Shown here: in pieces, positions 34,620 through 44,501 of the stretch
Position numbering within the stretch: the stretch's first letter is position 1
How the letters are laid out: the number at the start of each line of letters is the position of its first letter
DNA from: Alteriqipengyuania flavescens
GTDB lineage: Bacteria; Pseudomonadota; Alphaproteobacteria; Sphingomonadales; Sphingomonadaceae
Direction: 5' to 3'
NCBI RefSeq assembly: GCF_030406725.1
Contig: NZ_CP129107.1
Location: 1,778,501-1,842,500, forward strand
Length of the DNA stretch: 64,000 nt
The notes under the pieces: generated by a model
Seen by the model: only the letters and a program-made list of their open reading frames with translations
What the model was told of the DNA's origin: nothing
The model's database searches: none
Translations under genes and position numbers: made by a program

Positions 34620-35363
34620 TCAGCGCGGCCCCGGCGTGTCGATCGGCGTCGGGCGCAGCGGCACGGTGGCCACCACGTCGAATTCGATCCGGCGGTTGGC
34701 CGGGTCGGCGGGATCGAGGCCTTCGACCGGCTCGCGGCTGCCGACGCCGCGGATGCGCAGCCCGTCCGCCGGGATGCCGCGCCGCATCAGCGCGTCGCGC
34801 ACGGCTGCGGCGCGCTGGCCGGACAGGGCGATGTTGCCGGGCTCCGGCCCCGAACGGTCGGTGTGGCCGGTGATGGCGATGATCGCGCCGAGGCACGGGC
34901 GCAGCGCTTCTGCCACCTCGTCCACCAGCGCGACGCTGCCTCTCTCGATGGCGGCAGAGGATTCCTCGAAGCGGATGGAACGGGCACGCAGCAAAGCCTC
35001 GACATCTTCCTGGCAGTGGAGCGGGCTTTGCGCCGCAGCGGCCTCCACCGCGTCGGGCGTGCCGCCATTGCCCCAGCTGATGCCGCCCACGCCCGGAATG
35101 GCGTCGACCGCCCGGGCAATATCGGCGCGCACCGCATCGGGCAGCCGCTCCCCGCCTTCCAGGATAGGGTGGCGGGTCAGCCACCTGTCGCCAAGCGTGA
35201 AATCGGCCGTCACGCCGACCCCGCCATTGGCCGCGATTTCCCTTGCCGCCGCAGCCTCGAGCGGGGCGACGATGTCGGGCCCGCTGCGCGCCGCGCCCAG
35301 CCAGCCGAGCGCGATGACCAGCACCGCCCCGCCGGCGATTTTCCCTACATTGCGGGTCATCAT
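34620..35363 (-). CDS. OmpA family protein with BON-like domain
   Basis: A 247-residue cell-envelope protein with an N-terminal transmembrane anchor (IAGGAVLVIALGWLGAA), a BON-like central region (DRWLTRHPILEGGERLPDAV) and a C-terminal OmpA-type peptidoglycan-binding domain (AIIAITGHTDRSGPEPGN, LSGQRAAAVRDALMRRGI, NRRIEFDV). It resembles ArfA/OmpATb layouts. The ATG at 35363 overlaps the flippase stop (ATGA). Confidence 0.88.
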   Translation of the reverse strand: MMTRNVGKIAGGAVLVIALGWLGAARSGPDIVAPLEAAAAREIAANGGVGVTADFTLGDRWLTRHPILEGGERLPDAVRADIARAVDAIPGVGGISWGNGGTPDAVEAAAAQSPLHCQEDVEALLRARSIRFEESSAAIERGSVALVDEVAEALRPCLGAIIAITGHTDRSGPEPGNIALSGQRAAAVRDALMRRGIPADGLRIRGVGSREPVEGLDPADPANRRIEFDVVATVPLRPTPIDTPGPR

Positions 35364-36907
35364 GGCACGGTCTCCGCATCCTTGCGCACCTTGCGGCTGA
35401 ACAGCACGCGGTCCTCCGGCCCGAAGCCGCGGAACCAGATCACCGCGCCATAGGTGCCGAGGATCGCCGGGATGCCGACCAGCAGCTCGAGCCATTCGGG
35501 CAGCAGCGTGGCGAGATAGCCGACCACCACTGCCGGCGCGGCGGCATAGACCAGCGCCCAGCGGAAGTTGTTGACCGAAAAGCCGAGCAGGCGGCCGAGC
35601 ATGAAGCTCTTCACAAGGCTCGCCGTGCCGAGGGTGATGAACAGCGCGGCAGCGGCGGCGGGCGCTTTGAGCGATTCGCGCATGCCGTAATGTTCGATCG
35701 CCAGCATCGCGCCGATCGTCAGCGCGGCCTGCAGGCCGATGGTGAACAGCGACACGTAAAGGTTCTTCATCCGCGCCATGTAGATCAGCGCCGCTTCCGA
35801 CACCACGGCGAGCGCGGCGACCACTTCGGCGGCCAGCAGGATCGCGAGCGCGCCGGTACCGCTGACGAATTCCGGCCCGATCAGGCCCATCACAGCCTCG
35901 CCCGGAATGCCGAGCGCCAGCGCGATCCCGGCCTGCATCGCGAGGATCCAGAAGCCGACCTGGCACACCTGCTTGCCGATGGCCTTGTAGTCTTTTTCCT
36001 TCAGCTTGCGGGTGATGACGGGGCCGAGGATGGGCTCGAAACTGGTCTTCAGCTTGCTGGGGAGCGAGGTGACCTGCTGGACGGCGTAGTAGATGCCGAT
36101 GGTGGACAGGCTGGCGAACTGGGCAAGGATCGCGATGTCGAGCTTGCGCGAGCCCCATTCGACCGCGTCGGCCCCGGCCAGCGGCAGGCTGTTCCACGCC
36201 AGCCGGCCGATGCGGCGCGGATGCGGCATCCACCCGCGCGGCAAGCCATAGGCGCGGTAGAGCGGGATGAAGGCCGCGAAACAGGCGGCGAAGATCGACA
36301 GGACGTAGGCAAGCTCCAGCCCGGCATCTGGGGTGAGGTAGAACAGCACGCCTGCGGCAATGGAGATCGTCCACGGTTCCACCACCGCGCGCGCCTTTAC
36401 CGTGGTGCCGATGTCGTAGCGATAGGCGCATCCGGCGAGGGCGATCTCGGTCAGGCAGAAGGGCAGGATCGACAGCGGCAGCAGCAGCGCAAGATCGTCG
36501 TTCCGGCCGCGCGGAAACATCGGGTCGGGAAACAGCGACAGCAGGACCATGAAGCACGCGGCGACGATGGCGCTCATCACCATGCCATCGGCGATGACAT
36601 GGGACGGATGGCGATCCTCGTCCTGGCTCAGCTGCTGGGCGAGGCCGCGTTTCTGGCCGAGGCAGGCGAGCTGGCTGGTCAGTTCGATGATGACGAGCGC
36701 GGCTGCGAAGCGGCCCATCGCCTCGTCCCCGTACATGCGCCCGGCGATGAAGAGGAACGGGATACGCGCGGCGAGGCGCAGCAGGAAACCGAAGAAATTG
36801 GTCTGCCCGCCCTTCGCCAGCGCGGCGATATCGCCGCCCGCCGCATCGGGACCGGGCTTCGTCGCGGGATTGGCCGGCGGTGCGCCCTTGCCGTCGGGAT
36901 CGCTCAA
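35360..36907 (-). CDS. Polysaccharide/lipid flippase family membrane protein
   Basis: A 515-residue polytopic protein of the MOP/oligosaccharide flippase superfamily, with about 12-14 hydrophobic segments. Recognisable parts are the N-terminal FFGFLLRLAARIPFLFIAGR with LGQKRGLAQQLSQDEDR, and the middle IYYAVQQVTSLPSKLKTSF typical of Wzx/MurJ-like carriers. It probably moves a lipid-linked sugar across the inner membrane; the substrate is unknown. Translation starts at TTG 36907, overlapping the gpsA stop (TTGA). Confidence 0.85.
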   Translation of the reverse strand: MSDPDGKGAPPANPATKPGPDAAGGDIAALAKGGQTNFFGFLLRLAARIPFLFIAGRMYGDEAMGRFAAALVIIELTSQLACLGQKRGLAQQLSQDEDRHPSHVIADGMVMSAIVAACFMVLLSLFPDPMFPRGRNDDLALLLPLSILPFCLTEIALAGCAYRYDIGTTVKARAVVEPWTISIAAGVLFYLTPDAGLELAYVLSIFAACFAAFIPLYRAYGLPRGWMPHPRRIGRLAWNSLPLAGADAVEWGSRKLDIAILAQFASLSTIGIYYAVQQVTSLPSKLKTSFEPILGPVITRKLKEKDYKAIGKQVCQVGFWILAMQAGIALALGIPGEAVMGLIGPEFVSGTGALAILLAAEVVAALAVVSEAALIYMARMKNLYVSLFTIGLQAALTIGAMLAIEHYGMRESLKAPAAAAALFITLGTASLVKSFMLGRLLGFSVNNFRWALVYAAAPAVVVGYLATLLPEWLELLVGIPAILGTYGAVIWFRGFGPEDRVLFSRKVRKDAETVP

Positions 36908-37893
36908 GCGCCTTGCCCTTCGGTGGTGAGCGGGCGGGCGAGCAGCTCGGTCACGATGTCGCGTGCGGCTGCGCCTTGCAGCAGGCGATCGACCGCCGCC
37001 ACGATGGGCATGGCGATACCGCGTTGTTCCGCGAGGCCGGCCAGGACCGGTGCGGTATGCGCGCCCTCTGCCACGGTGGTGCGGTTGGCCATCAGGACCG
37101 CGGCCGACTGGCCTTCGCCCAGCGCCTTGCCGAGCGAGAAATTGCGGCTGGAGGTGGAAGAACAGGTCAGGACAAGATCGCCGAGGCCGCAGAGCCCGGC
37201 GAGCGTTTCCGGCTGCGCGCCCAGCGCCACGCCGAAACGGGTCATTTCGGCATATCCGCGCGCGATTAGCGCGGCGCGGGCATTCTGGCCGAGGCCGAGC
37301 CCGTCGACCACGCCGCAGGCAATGGCGAGCACGTTCTTGACCGCACCGCCGATTTCCGCCCCGGTCACGTCGTCGGAATAATAGGGGCGGAACGCGGCCC
37401 GCGCGATCACGGGGGACAGCCGCTCCCACTGCTCTCGCCCACCGGCACAGGCGAGGGTCACGGCGGTCGGCAGGCCGGCAGCAACCTCGTGCGCGAAGGT
37501 CGGCCCGCTGAGCACCGCGATGGCGCTGCCGGGTGCGGCTTCGCGCGCGACGTCGTTCATCAGCTTGCCGGTGCCGGCTTCGATACCTTTCGAACACAGC
37601 ACGAGATCGCGCGGGTTCGCTCCCATCGCGCCGATCACGCTGCCGAGATGCTGGGCGGGCGTGACGGCGAGGACCGTGTCGATCCCTTCGAGCAGGGTCA
37701 GGTCGCCGGTCGCCCGGATTGAAGGCGCAAGCTCGGCCCCGGGCAGGAAGGCGGAATTGCGATGGGCGGAATTGATCTCTTCCACCACTTCCGCCTCGCG
37801 CGCCCAGAGCAGCACATCGCGCCTGTCGCTCGCGAGCATCTGCGCCAGCGCGGTGCCCCACGCACCGCCGCCGATTACGGCGACCGAGGTCAT
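36904..37893 (-). CDS. gpsA: NAD(P)H-dependent glycerol-3-phosphate dehydrogenase
   Basis: A 329-residue enzyme that makes sn-glycerol-3-phosphate for phospholipid synthesis. The Rossmann motif is [16 protein letters not shown], with [19 protein letters not shown], the catalytic lysine in [14 protein letters not shown], and [14 protein letters not shown]. It overlaps tsaD as ATGA, a common alphaproteobacterial order. Confidence 0.97.
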   Translation of the reverse strand: MTSVAVIGGGAWGTALAQMLASDRRDVLLWAREAEVVEEINSAHRNSAFLPGAELAPSIRATGDLTLLEGIDTVLAVTPAQHLGSVIGAMGANPRDLVLCSKGIEAGTGKLMNDVAREAAPGSAIAVLSGPTFAHEVAAGLPTAVTLACAGGREQWERLSPVIARAAFRPYYSDDVTGAEIGGAVKNVLAIACGVVDGLGLGQNARAALIARGYAEMTRFGVALGAQPETLAGLCGLGDLVLTCSSTSSRNFSLGKALGEGQSAAVLMANRTTVAEGAHTAPVLAGLAEQRGIAMPIVAAVDRLLQGAAARDIVTELLARPLTTEGQGA

Positions 37894-38927
37894 GCCTTCA
37901 CTCCCGCACCGCGCGCCGGGGCGGCATCGGGGTCGAGCGGCCAGCGCGGGCGAGCGGACACGTCGAGCGGGTCGGCGGCAAATCCCGCGGCAAGCCGTTC
38001 CTGCCCCGCCCAGGCGATCATCGCGGCGTTATCGGTGCATAGCGCCATCGGCGGCGCGGTGAAGGGAAGGCCGAGGGTGGCGGCGAAATCTTCCAGCGCC
38101 CCGCGCATCGCGGCATTCGCGGCGACGCCGCCTGCCACCACCAGCGCGGAGACCGGCGGCATCGTCTCGAATGCGACGCCGAGCCGGTCGACTACGCAGT
38201 CGATCGCGGCCTGCTGGAAGCTTGCGGCGATATCGGCGTTGGCATGCTCGCCGCTTTCATGCACGCGCATAACCGCGCTCTTGAGCCCGGCGAAGCTGAA
38301 ATGGGGTTCCCCGCTGCCGACCAGCGGGCGGGGAAGGGGAACGGCGCGCGGATCGCCTTCCCGCGCCAGCTTCTCGACCGCCGGACCGCCCGGATAGCCG
38401 AGACCGAGGATCTTGGCGGTCTTGTCGAATGCCTCGCCCAGAGCATCGTCGATGGTCGTCGCAAGGCGGCTGTACCGGCCGACGCCCTCGACGCGCAGGA
38501 TCTGGCAGTGCCCGCCGGATACAAGCAGCAAGGCGTAGGGGAATTGCAGTGCCGCGTCGGCCAGGCGGGGGCTCAGCGCGTGGCCTTCCAGATGGTTGAC
38601 CGCCAGCAGCGGCTTGTCGCCCGCCATCGCCAGCGCCTTTGCCGTGACAAGGCCGACCATGACCCCGCCGATCAGCCCGGGGCCGGCGGTGGCAGCAATC
38701 GCATCGCAATCGGCGAGAGTGAGGCCCGCTTCATCGAGCACCTCCTGCACCAACGGCGCGAGCCGTTCGGAATGGGCACGCGCGGCGATCTCCGGCACCA
38801 CGCCGCCATAGGGCGCGTGTTCGTCCACCTGCGAAGCAATACGCTCCGCCAGGATCCGCCGGTCATGGGTGACGAGCGCTGCTGCGGTTTCGTCGCAGCT
38901 CGATTCAATGCCAAGGACAACCCCCAT
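37890..38927 (-). CDS. tsaD: tRNA N6-adenosine threonylcarbamoyltransferase TsaD
   Basis: A 345-residue ASKHA-fold enzyme that transfers threonylcarbamoyl to A37 of ANN-decoding tRNAs. The signatures are [17 protein letters not shown], the metal-binding histidines in [24 protein letters not shown], and [19 protein letters not shown]. It is the first gene of the operon and diverges from hemC with only 41 bases between the starts. This divergent tsaD-hemC arrangement is common in alphaproteobacteria. Confidence 0.97.
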   Translation of the reverse strand: MGVVLGIESSCDETAAALVTHDRRILAERIASQVDEHAPYGGVVPEIAARAHSERLAPLVQEVLDEAGLTLADCDAIAATAGPGLIGGVMVGLVTAKALAMAGDKPLLAVNHLEGHALSPRLADAALQFPYALLLVSGGHCQILRVEGVGRYSRLATTIDDALGEAFDKTAKILGLGYPGGPAVEKLAREGDPRAVPLPRPLVGSGEPHFSFAGLKSAVMRVHESGEHANADIAASFQQAAIDCVVDRLGVAFETMPPVSALVVAGGVAANAAMRGALEDFAATLGLPFTAPPMALCTDNAAMIAWAGQERLAAGFAADPLDVSARPRWPLDPDAAPARGAGVKA

Positions 38928-38968
38928 CGCCGCTTTCCCTTAGCCGATATGCCGACTAGGGCAAACGC

Positions 38969-39895
38969 ATGTCCGATGGAGTGCAGATCAGGCTCGGCAC
39001 GCGCCGTTCGCCGCTGGCGATGGCGCAGGCGGAGGAAACGGCCCGTCGCCTGTGCGCGGCGCACGGCTGGAGCGGGGAGGCGGTGGAGCTGGTCCCCGTC
39101 ATTTCCAGCGGCGACAAGATCCAGGATCGCCCCCTGGCGGAGATCGGCGGCAAGGCCCTGTGGACGCGCGAGCTCGACCTCTGGCTCGCCGATGGGCGCA
39201 TCGATGCGGCGGTCCATTCGCTGAAGGATGTCGAGACGATCCGTCCGCAGGAAATCGCGATTGCCGCCATGTTGCCGCGCGCCGATGTGCGCGACCGGCT
39301 GGTGGGTGCGCGCAGCATCGCCGCCATTCCTTCGGGCGCGGTCGTGGGCACCTCTGCACCGCGCCGGGCCGCGCAGATCCTCCACGCCCGGCCGGACTGC
39401 AAGGTCGTGTCAATCCGCGGCAACGTCGCCAGCCGGCTGGCAAAGCTCGCGGCGGGGGAGGTGGACGCGACTTTTCTCGCGGCTGCGGGGCTGAAGCGGT
39501 TGGGCGAGACAGGCGTCGGCCATGCCCTCGATCCGGACGAGTGGCTCCCGGCCCCGTCGCAGGGGGCTATCGGGATCGAGTGCCTTGCCACGAACCCGCG
39601 GGCGACGGAACTGCTGGCGCCGCTCGACGATGCCGATACGCGGGCAGGCGTTTCGACGGAGCGCGCTCTGCTCGCAGCCTTGGGCGGCACGTGCCACAGC
39701 CCGATCGCCGCGCTGACCGAAGTCACGGGCGACGCGGTCGTGCTGACCGCCGCGATCTTCAGCCCCGACGGCGCCCACCGCGTGGACGGCACGGCAACGA
39801 TGGCGCGCGGCGATTACGGTCCGGCGCACCGCCTCGCCCGCGACCTGCTGGACCGCGCGGTGCCCGCCATCCGCTCCGTTTTCGAGGCGGCGTGA
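38969..39895 (+). CDS. hemC: Hydroxymethylbilane synthase
   Basis: A 308-residue porphobilinogen deaminase that joins four porphobilinogens in haem synthesis. It begins IRLGTRRSPLAMAQAEE, has the active-site VHSLKDVETIRP, and carries the dipyrromethane-binding cysteine in LLAALGGTCHSPIAA. Its stop overlaps the hemD start as GTGA. Confidence 0.97.
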   Translation: MSDGVQIRLGTRRSPLAMAQAEETARRLCAAHGWSGEAVELVPVISSGDKIQDRPLAEIGGKALWTRELDLWLADGRIDAAVHSLKDVETIRPQEIAIAAMLPRADVRDRLVGARSIAAIPSGAVVGTSAPRRAAQILHARPDCKVVSIRGNVASRLAKLAAGEVDATFLAAAGLKRLGETGVGHALDPDEWLPAPSQGAIGIECLATNPRATELLAPLDDADTRAGVSTERALLAALGGTCHSPIAALTEVTGDAVVLTAAIFSPDGAHRVDGTATMARGDYGPAHRLARDLLDRAVPAIRSVFEAA

Positions 39896-40572
39896 CCCGG
39901 GTCGTCGCCTTCAGGCCGGAGCCGGGATTGTCCCGCACGATTGCTGCCGGGCAAGAGGCTGGCATCGAGATTGCCGGAGCACCGCTCGGCGAGGTCGCGG
40001 CCGTGCCCTGGGATGCGCCGCCCGCGCGTGAATACGACGGCCTGCTGGTCGGCAGTGCCAATGTCTTCCGGCACGGCGGCAGGGCCTTGCAAGGCCTGCG
40101 CGCGCTTCCGGTTCACTGTGTCGGCGAAGCGACGGCCGAAGCCGCACGGGCGGAAGGGTTTTCGGTCGCAAGGACGGGCGAGGGCGGCTTGCAGACAGTG
40201 CTCGACGGCCTGACCGGCAAGGATATCCGCCTGCTGCGCCTGTCCGGAAGCGAGAGGGTGAACCTCAGCCCCACCGCCAAGGTCGAGGTGGACGAGATCG
40301 CGGTCTACGAAGTCCGGCCCCTGCCGCTGGACATGATCGTGGCACAAGGGTTGCCGGGCAGCATCGCACTGCTCCATTCAGCCGCCACCGCGCGCCATCT
40401 TGCGCAGGAATGCGACCGGTTGGGTATCGACCGCGCGGCTGCCACCGTGGCGGCACTCGGCCCGCGGATCGCTGCTGCCGCAGGGCCCGGCTGGGCGGCA
40501 ATCCACAGCGCCGAACGGCCCAACGACGCCCATTTGCTGGCGCTGGTGTCGCAAATCTGTAAAACGGCCTGA
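39892..40572 (+). CDS. hemD: Uroporphyrinogen-III synthase
   Basis: A 226-residue protein in the HemD position and fold. It starts GTG 39892 with VAFRPEPGLSRTIAAGQEAG, and has the linker region ARTGEGGLQTVLDGLTGKD and the later ALLHSAATARHLAQE. HemD is poorly conserved, so the call leans on the overlap with hemC and these segments. Confidence 0.9.
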   Translation: MTRVVAFRPEPGLSRTIAAGQEAGIEIAGAPLGEVAAVPWDAPPAREYDGLLVGSANVFRHGGRALQGLRALPVHCVGEATAEAARAEGFSVARTGEGGLQTVLDGLTGKDIRLLRLSGSERVNLSPTAKVEVDEIAVYEVRPLPLDMIVAQGLPGSIALLHSAATARHLAQECDRLGIDRAAATVAALGPRIAAAAGPGWAAIHSAERPNDAHLLALVSQICKTA

Positions 40573-40621
40573 GGGACGGAATGCTGCCACGGCAGCCAAT
40601 TGGATCGGCAAGCCTTAATTC

Positions 40622-41557
40622 ATGATCGAAGATTACCCTGCGCGCATGCGGAACGAGCGGGCTCCGAAATCGAAAACCCGACTGATCGCCACCGTGGCGC
40701 TGGTCGGCTTTCTCGTCGGCGGGGCGGCGGCCGGCATCGCCGCGTGGCAAACCGGCCTGTTCGACCGGCCTACCGAATATGTCGAGGTGCCCACGCCCGA
40801 CGAGCTGGACGCGGCGCTGCCCGATGCGACGATCGATCCCAGCCCCACGCCGTCCGCCACCGCCAGCGAGCCTGCCACCGCGCGCCAGGTGGACCAGGTC
40901 GTGCGCCAGACCGGCGGGCTCGACCAGCGCATCGCCGCGCTCGAACAGCGCCTCGCCCGGCTCGATTTGCAGGCCGAGGCGGCCGCCGGCAACGCGGCGC
41001 GCGCGGAAAGCCTGCTGATCGCCTTTTCCACCCGCCGCACGCTGGAACGCGGCGGCGACCTGGGCTTCCTTGCCGACCAGTTGCGCCTGCGCTTCGGCGA
41101 GGCGAAGCCGCGCGCGGTGCGCACCATCCTCGACCTCAGCCGCGAACCTGTCCGGCTGGACGAGCTCGCCGCGCGCCTCAACGGGATGGAGGACGACCTC
41201 GTCGGCAATCCGGAAGGCGAGGGGTTCTTCGCCAACCTATCGCGCAACCTGGGTTCGCTGTTCATCATCCGCCGCACCGATACACCTTCGCCGCAGCCCG
41301 AACGCCGGGTCGAGCGCGCGAAAGAGGCGTTGCAGAACGGGCGGGTGTCGATCGCGATCGAGGAGATCCGGCGGCTGCCGACCGCGGGCATTGCGGAAGA
41401 CTGGCTCGACGATGCGGAACGTTATGTCCGCTTGCAGGATGCCTTGGAGCAGCTCGAGAGTGCGGCGATCCTGGAACCCGAACTTCTACGTGATTCCCAA
41501 GGAGAGAATGTCACTCAGCCGGGCACTACTTCGTCACCTGCGGTCAGGCGCAACTAG
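40622..41557 (+). CDS. Mic60/mitofilin-like inner-membrane protein
   Basis: A 311-residue protein with one N-terminal transmembrane helix (about 21-42), a Pro/Thr/Ala linker, a short coiled coil (LDQRIAALEQRLARLDLQAE) and a C-terminal domain resembling the mitofilin signature: LSRNLGSLFIIRRTDTP, ERRVERAKEALQNGRV, AIEEIRRLP, and a final helix with AERYVRLQDALEQLE. Published work places the alphaproteobacterial Mic60 homologues beside haem synthesis genes, as here. It would shape intracytoplasmic membrane. The assignment is strong from layout and context, but I have no search result. Confidence 0.75.
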   Translation: MIEDYPARMRNERAPKSKTRLIATVALVGFLVGGAAAGIAAWQTGLFDRPTEYVEVPTPDELDAALPDATIDPSPTPSATASEPATARQVDQVVRQTGGLDQRIAALEQRLARLDLQAEAAAGNAARAESLLIAFSTRRTLERGGDLGFLADQLRLRFGEAKPRAVRTILDLSREPVRLDELAARLNGMEDDLVGNPEGEGFFANLSRNLGSLFIIRRTDTPSPQPERRVERAKEALQNGRVSIAIEEIRRLPTAGIAEDWLDDAERYVRLQDALEQLESAAILEPELLRDSQGENVTQPGTTSSPAVRRN

Positions 41558-42783
41558 CCTTTGAGCAGTTCGGGCAAGTCGCCCGACACGCCGCGCGCCT
41601 CGTCCATGAAGAAACGCTTCAGCATGCCGCTGCGCTGGACGCCGGCCATGCCGAGCCGCCGGACCGCGCTTGCAGCCTTGCCGGGGATGCCGAACAGGCG
41701 AGTGAGCCCGTCGGTCGCCAGCGCGACCGAGAACGCGTCCAGCCCGCGCCAGGTCTCGTAGCGCTTGAGCAGTTGCGCGTCGCCGGGTTCGAGCCCCAGC
41801 CGTCGTCCTTCGTCCAGCACCTCGACCAATGCGCCCACGTCGCGCAGGCCGAGGTTCAGGCCCTGGCCCGCGATCGGGTGGATGCCGTGGGCCGCGTCGC
41901 CGACCAGCACCAGCCGATTATCCGTGATCCTGGCCGTGTGATGGAAGCCGAGCGGCCACGCAGCGCGCGACCCTTCGAGCGAGAGCGAGCCGAACATGCC
42001 GCCCATGCGCTTTTCCACCTCGTGCAGGAACGCGCGATCGTTGAGGGCGACATAGGCCGCCGCCTCGTCCGCCGCGACGGTCCACACCAGCGCGCTGCGA
42101 TGCTGCCCGTCCGGCCCGTCGAGCAGGGGGAGGAGGGCAAAGGGCCCGTCGGGGTAAAAGATTTCCCACGCGACGTTGTCGTGCGGTTTCGCGTGGGCGA
42201 GGCCGGTGACGATGGCAGCGTGGCTGTATTGCCATTGGGCCATGCCGATGCCCGCTTCGTCGCGGGTGGGGGAGCGGCGCCCCTCGGCGGCGACCATCAG
42301 GCTGGCAGAAAGCACCGTACCGTCCGCCAGTGTCGCCGACACGCCGTGAGCGTCACGCAGGCGCGCGCTTATCTCGGCCTTGGCGTGCCACGCGATCTTG
42401 GGCTCTTTCGCGGCGGCTTCGAACAGGGCAGTGCGCAAAGTGCGGTTGGCGAACATGCGCCCGAGGGATCCTTCGTGCGGCTCGGGCTGGAAGTCGATCC
42501 GGCCGGGGCGCTGCTGGTCGGTCACCGCGATACTGGCGATGGGGCAGGCATGCGGTTCCAGCGCCGGAGAGAGGCCGATGTTCTTGAACAGGTTCCAGCT
42601 TGCAGTGCTGATCGCGGTGGCGCGCCCGTCGTACCCCTCCGCCGTCAGTTCCGCCGGATCGGCGCGATCGACGACATGGCTGGTCAGGCCGCGGCGGGCG
42701 GCGGTCAGCGCCAGCGTCATGCCGACGAGCCCGCCACCGAGGATTAGCAGATCGCGCCGGTCCGAGGGGGAGCGATCGCTCAT
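41554..42783 (-). CDS. FAD-dependent ubiquinone hydroxylase (UbiH/UbiF family)
   Basis: A 409-residue flavin monooxygenase of the UbiH/UbiF/VisC family that hydroxylates the ubiquinone ring. It has an N-terminal FAD motif (LLILGGGLVGMTLALTAARR) and the GD motif LVLVGDAAHGIHPIAGQGLN LGLRD region. Which ring position it attacks is not visible. ATG 42783 overlaps the phosphatase stop (ATGA). It converges with the Mic60-like gene, overlapping by four bases. Confidence 0.9.
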   Translation of the reverse strand: MSDRSPSDRRDLLILGGGLVGMTLALTAARRGLTSHVVDRADPAELTAEGYDGRATAISTASWNLFKNIGLSPALEPHACPIASIAVTDQQRPGRIDFQPEPHEGSLGRMFANRTLRTALFEAAAKEPKIAWHAKAEISARLRDAHGVSATLADGTVLSASLMVAAEGRRSPTRDEAGIGMAQWQYSHAAIVTGLAHAKPHDNVAWEIFYPDGPFALLPLLDGPDGQHRSALVWTVAADEAAAYVALNDRAFLHEVEKRMGGMFGSLSLEGSRAAWPLGFHHTARITDNRLVLVGDAAHGIHPIAGQGLNLGLRDVGALVEVLDEGRRLGLEPGDAQLLKRYETWRGLDAFSVALATDGLTRLFGIPGKAASAVRRLGMAGVQRSGMLKRFFMDEARGVSGDLPELLKG

Positions 42784-44438
42784 TCGCAGCTGCTTTCCGC
42801 CCCGGCCACGATGTCGCGGCACACGCCGTCCAGCCCTTCGGCTGCCGGCATGCCGAGCACGCCCATCAGCGTCGGCAGGATGTCCGGCGTCACGATCGGC
42901 AGCGATTGTTCGAAATTCGCGATGCCGGGCCGCCAGAACAGGATCGGCACGCGGCGGTCGTAATCCCACGGGCTGCCATGCGTGGCGATATAACTGCCGG
43001 GATCGGGGATCGGCGTGACTTCGGGCTGCAGCAGGACGAGGAGATCGCCCGAGCGGCCGGGGTAATGCGACGCGCGCAGCCGCTCCACCAGCGACCAGCC
43101 GCGCGGATCGCCTGCGGGGATGTCGACTTCCATGATCTGGGCGCTGGTGTAGGTCTGAGCGACGTCCGGATGCGCTTCGTACAGGCCCTGAGCCATGGAG
43201 AGCACTTCGGCGTGGCGCTCGGCCGGGACAAGCGGGTGGACGTACACGTCACCGAAGGGCGAATCGCCCGCAAGCGCCGGTACGTCGAAGCCCATCGCTT
43301 CGGAAATCCGCGCGCCCACGGCTTCGGGCGCGAGGATTGGATCGACCCGGCGCGCATCGGGCGCGCCTTGCGCGATGGCGCGTTCGGGAATGTCGAGCCC
43401 GCCGTGGTCGGCGGTCAGCACCACGACATAGTCCGTACCGCGGGCATCGAGTGCGGCGAAGAAATCGCCCAGTTCGCGGTCGATACTGGCGACCGTGATG
43501 CAGGATTCGACGCCGTTGGTGCCGTAGCCGTGGCCCACGTAATCGGCGGCCGACAGGCTGATCGAGAGGACATCGACCACGCCGCGCCCGCCAAGCGCGT
43601 GTTCCGCCACCAGCCCTTCGGCAATGTCGAGCACCGCGCTGTCGCTGCGCGGGGAGGCGAGGAAGCCGCGCCCGTCATCGGCGGTGAGCACGAAGCTGCC
43701 CGTTCCCACGGTGCGCTCGCCCACGGCAAAGGGGATGCTGCGGCTGTCGCAATAGGAAGGGACGGGCAGGGCAGGGGCACCGCTCGCCAGCGTCGCTGCC
43801 ACTTGCGCATTGACCCGGTCGACCGACGCGCTCGGCCCGCTGGCGCCGAAATTGCCGAAGCCCTTGCCGGTCCACCAGAAGATAGCGTCCGCCGTCGGCC
43901 CAGCCATCATCAGCGCGGCGCGATCCTTGCCGGAAATCGCGACATTGCGGCTGCCCGGCGAAACCGCCTTCAACCGCCCGCCCAGCGTAGGGACGAGGAG
44001 GTTGATGGAACTGGCGACAAAGCGTTCCTCGCTTTGCTGCGGGACCCCGGCCGGGTCTTCCGCGCAGTAGATTTCCTTGTTGTCCCGCGCCACGGTGAAA
44101 TCCGCCCAGCCATTGGCGATGATGCCGGTGTTGGCGGGGTAGAAGCCGGTCAGGATGGTCGAATGGCCGGGACACGTCTCGGTCGCCGCCTGCGCCTGGT
44201 ATCCGTTGGGGAATACTGCACCGTCCAGTAGCCGGGCAAGCCCGCCCGTATAATGGGCGCGATATTGTTCGAACAGGTCCGAGGAAAGCTGGTCGACGGA
44301 GATCGCCACCACCAGCGTGGGCGAGTCGCCGGACGACGGTACCACTGCCGGGGGCGTGCTGGCCGCAGGCTCCTGAGCGGCGGCGCAGCCACCGGCAAGC
44401 AGGGCGAAAGCTGGGATCAGGGCGGCTAGCGGCTTCAT
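42780..44438 (-). CDS. Alkaline phosphatase family lipoprotein
   Basis: A 552-residue secreted metal-dependent phosphatase. A lipoprotein signal (LLAGGCAAA) is followed by the metal-binding VAISVDQL, a catalytic threonine in AATETCPGHSTILTGFYP, the ADYVGHGYGTNG motif, VLTADHGGLDIPE and a late ATHGSPWDYDRRVPILF. The layout matches nucleotide pyrophosphatase/PhoX-like phosphatases. It overlaps the hydroxylase downstream and diverges from the DsbD-like gene. Confidence 0.92.
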   Translation of the reverse strand: MKPLAALIPAFALLAGGCAAAQEPAASTPPAVVPSSGDSPTLVVAISVDQLSSDLFEQYRAHYTGGLARLLDGAVFPNGYQAQAATETCPGHSTILTGFYPANTGIIANGWADFTVARDNKEIYCAEDPAGVPQQSEERFVASSINLLVPTLGGRLKAVSPGSRNVAISGKDRAALMMAGPTADAIFWWTGKGFGNFGASGPSASVDRVNAQVAATLASGAPALPVPSYCDSRSIPFAVGERTVGTGSFVLTADDGRGFLASPRSDSAVLDIAEGLVAEHALGGRGVVDVLSISLSAADYVGHGYGTNGVESCITVASIDRELGDFFAALDARGTDYVVVLTADHGGLDIPERAIAQGAPDARRVDPILAPEAVGARISEAMGFDVPALAGDSPFGDVYVHPLVPAERHAEVLSMAQGLYEAHPDVAQTYTSAQIMEVDIPAGDPRGWSLVERLRASHYPGRSGDLLVLLQPEVTPIPDPGSYIATHGSPWDYDRRVPILFWRPGIANFEQSLPIVTPDILPTLMGVLGMPAAEGLDGVCRDIVAGAESSCE

Positions 44439-44501
44439 GACGGTCTCCAACATATGCGGCAGTGCTTTACAGAGGCGGTTGCCGAGGGCAAGCGCGCCCT
44501 G

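Noticed and set aside
40583-40596. GCTGCC-AC-GGCAGC palindrome after hemD as a terminator
   Set aside because: The two-base loop is too tight and there is no U-tract; the Mic60-like gene starts 26 bases later and is probably co-transcribed.
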